Positions 5,515 through 7,248 of a DNA stretch of 7,248 nt are shown piece after piece (positions within the stretch are counted from its first letter, which is position 1; each line of letters begins with the position of its first letter). Position numbers and translations under genes: made by a program. The stretch is from Chloroflexota bacterium (GTDB taxonomy: Bacteria; Chloroflexota; Dormibacteria; Dormibacterales; Dormibacteraceae): the NCBI GenBank assembly GCA_005880755.1, contig VBGV01000108.1, positions 1-7,248 on the forward strand, read 5' to 3'. The notes under the pieces are model-generated. The model was not told the origin of the DNA and did not search any database. It was given only the letters and a program-made list of their open reading frames with translations.

Positions 5515-6634
5515 CTACGACGTCTGCGCGACCACTCCGCTCTTGCCCAACCGCCACCTGAGCCAGCTCTCGATGAAGGGATCAATTTCCCCATCCAGCA
5601 CGGCCTGCGTGTTGCCTACCTCTAGCCCCGTCCGGACGTCCTTGACGAGCGTGTATGGCTGAAGGACGTAGTTGCGGATCTGGGATCCGAACTCGGCCGG
5701 CATGACCTGGCCGCGGATCTGGTCGAGGTGCTCCGCCGCCTCCTGCTGCTGGCGCTGGAACAGCCGGGCCTTGAGCACCTTCATGGCCGTCTCGCGGTTC
5801 TTCATCTGCGACCGCTCGTTCTGGCACGTGACGACGATCCCCGTCGGCAGATGCGTGATGCGGACCGCCGAATCCGTCTTGTTGACGTGCTGCCCGCCCG
5901 CGCCCGTCGACCGGTACGTGTCGATGCGCAGGTCCTGCTGGTTGATCACGATCGCGCCCTCGTCGGTGCTCTCCAGCTCGGGCATCACCTCGACCAGCGC
6001 GAACGACGTGTGGCGGCGGTGGTTCTGGTCGAAGGGTGAGATGCGCACGAGGCGGTGAACGCCATGCTCCGAACGCAGCAGCCCATACGCACGAGGACCC
6101 CGAACGATGAATGTCGCGCTCTTCAGGCCGGCTTCCTCACCGCGTGACTCGTCGACGATCTCGGTCTCGAATCCGCGGCGCTCGGCCCACTTGAGATACA
6201 TGCGCATGAGCATCTCCACCCAGTCCTGCGCCTCCACCCCACCTTGTCCGACCGAGATCGTCACGACCGCGTTGTGGTTCGCGTATGGATCGGTGAAGAG
6301 AAGGTCGAGCTCATGGGCGCGCACCTCCTTGGCCAGCGACGCACGTTCCTCTGCCAGCTGCTTCTCGAGCTCAGGGTCGCCATGCGACAGCTGGTCCAGC
6401 TCGACGAGGTCGCGGGCGCGCCTCTCCAGGCGGTTCCACGTCGCGATCACCTCGCGGTTCTCGGATGCCTCCTGTGCCATCTTGCCGGCGCGGCGCGCGT
6501 CATCCCATACGCCGGGCTTGGTCAGCTCGGCGTCTAGCTCGTCTGCCCTCTTGGCTTTCGCGGGTAGGTCAAAGGTGCTCCTTGAGCGAAAGGATTCGGT
6601 TCAGCAGCTCTTTTGCGTCGAGTTCAGCATCCAT
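5515..6634 (-). CDS. prfB: Peptide chain release factor 2, made by programmed +1 frameshift
   Basis: RF2 recognises UGA and UAA stop codons on the ribosome and triggers peptide release. Translation starts at the ATG at 6634, sharing its A with the secA TAA stop. The first 21 codons end in CTT TGA C; skipping the T at 6571 joins Leu21 to the frame starting GAC at 6570 and gives a 372-residue protein, close to the family length. The codon-recognition tripeptide SPF lies at about 199–201 and the peptidyl-hydrolysis motif GGQ at about 246–248 (STGAGGQHVNKTDSAVR). A naive single-frame call would start at an internal ATG at 6480 and lose 51 N-terminal residues. The gene itself ends in TAG, a codon RF2 does not read. 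Translationally coupled to secA. Confidence 0.96.
6569..6583 (-). promoter_or_regulatory. prfB programmed frameshift site
   Basis: Minus strand reads AAGGAG-CAC-CTT-TGA-C. The internal Shine-Dalgarno-like AAGGAG (6583–6578) stands three bases before the slippery CTT (6574–6572), followed by the in-frame stop TGA (6571–6569) and C, which makes UGA termination slow. This matches the well-known bacterial RF2 autoregulation site: low RF2 lengthens the pause at UGA and promotes the +1 shift. Confidence 0.95.
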
Positions 6635-7248
6635 TACCTACCGTGGCACCTCTTGTACTTCTTGCCAGACCCGCACCAGCACGGATCGTTTCGCCCGATC
6701 TTAGCGGCAGCACCCGCGGGCACAGCTGCCGAGCCGGCGCCGACCGGCGCCGCCCGCCGTTGCTGCGGCGATGCCCCACGGCCTGCGCCGTTTGCGCCAT
6801 CTACCTCGCCGGGTCCGCTTTCGGTGACCTGGCGCACCAGGGGCGGTGCGGGAGGAGGAGGCGCGTTGCGCTGGACCTGCACCCGGTAGATGTTCGCGAC
6901 GATCGAGGACTCGATCCGGTCGCGCAGCTCGTTGAACATCTCGAACGCTTCGTTCTTGTACTCGACCAACGGATCGCGCTGGCCGTACGCCCGCAGCGCG
7001 ATGCCCTCGCGGAAGTGCTCCATCTGCGTCAGGTACTCCATCCACTGCCAGTCGATCGTGCGCAGCATCACGTCGCGCTCCACCATCGGCATCAGCTCGG
7101 CGCCGACCTCCTCGACCTTGCGGTCGTAAGCGTCAGAAGCCGACGCGTGGAGGTGTTCAACCAGGCCTTCAGGGCCTTTGGTCAACGCTTCGTCAGGAAT
7201 CTGCGTGCCGGGCGCCAGCGGCAGGTAAGCGGACAGATACTTCACGAG
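6634..7248 (-). CDS. secA: Preprotein translocase subunit SecA, C-terminal part (partial)
   Basis: SecA is the ATPase motor that drives unfolded preproteins through SecYEG. Only the last 204 residues are inside the window; the frame stays open at the edge. The helical scaffold/wing end is recognisable from ERDVMLRTIDWQWMEYL and FREGIALRAYGQRDPLVEYK. A flexible Pro/Ala/Gly-rich linker of about 50 residues follows, then the C-terminal zinc-binding SEC-C motif: IGRNDPCWCGSGKKYKRCH, with ligands in the C-x-C-x8-C-H pattern that binds SecB or ribosomes in other bacteria. The stop TAA overlaps the prfB ATG by one base, so the two are likely one transcript. Confidence 0.96.
   Translation of the reverse strand, partial: LVKYLSAYLPLAPGTQIPDEALTKGPEGLVEHLHASASDAYDRKVEEVGAELMPMVERDVMLRTIDWQWMEYLTQMEHFREGIALRAYGQRDPLVEYKNEAFEMFNELRDRIESSIVANIYRVQVQRNAPPPPAPPLVRQVTESGPGEVDGANGAGRGASPQQRRAAPVGAGSAAVPAGAAAKIGRNDPCWCGSGKKYKRCHGR

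Noticed and set aside
5515..6480. prfB starting at the internal ATG 6480
   Set aside because: The sequence upstream continues RF2-like coding to the frameshift site and to an ATG overlapping the secA stop, so the internal ATG is not the start.

Overview
The window is GC-rich bacterial chromosome. It carries the conserved block secA – prfB – ftsE – ftsX – M23 murein hydrolase, all on the minus strand, followed by an IS110-family element and an AlkA-type DNA glycosylase gene. Several traits fit a Terrabacteria-type lineage (Chloroflexota, Dormibacterota or Actinomycetota-like): the secA-prfB-ftsEX-M23 order, a FtsE that begins almost directly with its ABC domain, the Ala/Gly/Pro-rich tail of SecA and the frequent GTG/TTG starts. 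The phylum cannot be settled from this window, and placement is inference.

Layout from the right edge leftwards, in the direction of transcription. The 3' end of secA (from 7248) overlaps prfB by one base. prfB is not a single open frame: its first 21 codons end at an in-frame TGA inside a textbook +1 programmed frameshift site, and the joined product is a 372-residue RF2. A 334-bp non-coding gap follows, with three perfect hairpins and a well-formed sigma70-type promoter in front of ftsE. ftsE, ftsX and the M23 gene are packed as one operon (29-bp overlap, then a 2-nt gap and a TTG start). Their products form the FtsEX ABC-type divisome complex and its secreted coiled-coil/LytM partner, which together control septal peptidoglycan cleavage.

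Eight bases after the M23 stop codon the sequence becomes an apparently intact IS110-family element of about 1244 bp (about 1088–2331). It has a 347-aa DEDD/serine recombinase and a 192-bp leader that folds by hand into two stem / internal-loop / hairpin modules, the architecture of an IS110 bridge RNA. Short stretches in the two loops match the element's own ends and the two flanks at a common GAG core, so donor and target guides, insertion point and empty site can all be proposed from this window. With the element removed, the M23 stop and the alkA GTG start lie only about 20 nt apart, which suggests alkA was the last gene of the ftsEX-M23 transcript. The right end of the element now supplies the AGGAG ribosome-binding site of alkA.

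The left edge holds the last 26 codons of an unidentified plus-strand gene convergent with alkA. The two genes are separated by a 42-bp-period duplication and an 11-bp perfect hairpin.

The element of greatest interest is the IS110 bridge-RNA region and its readable guides. Everything else is a well-conserved housekeeping neighbourhood.
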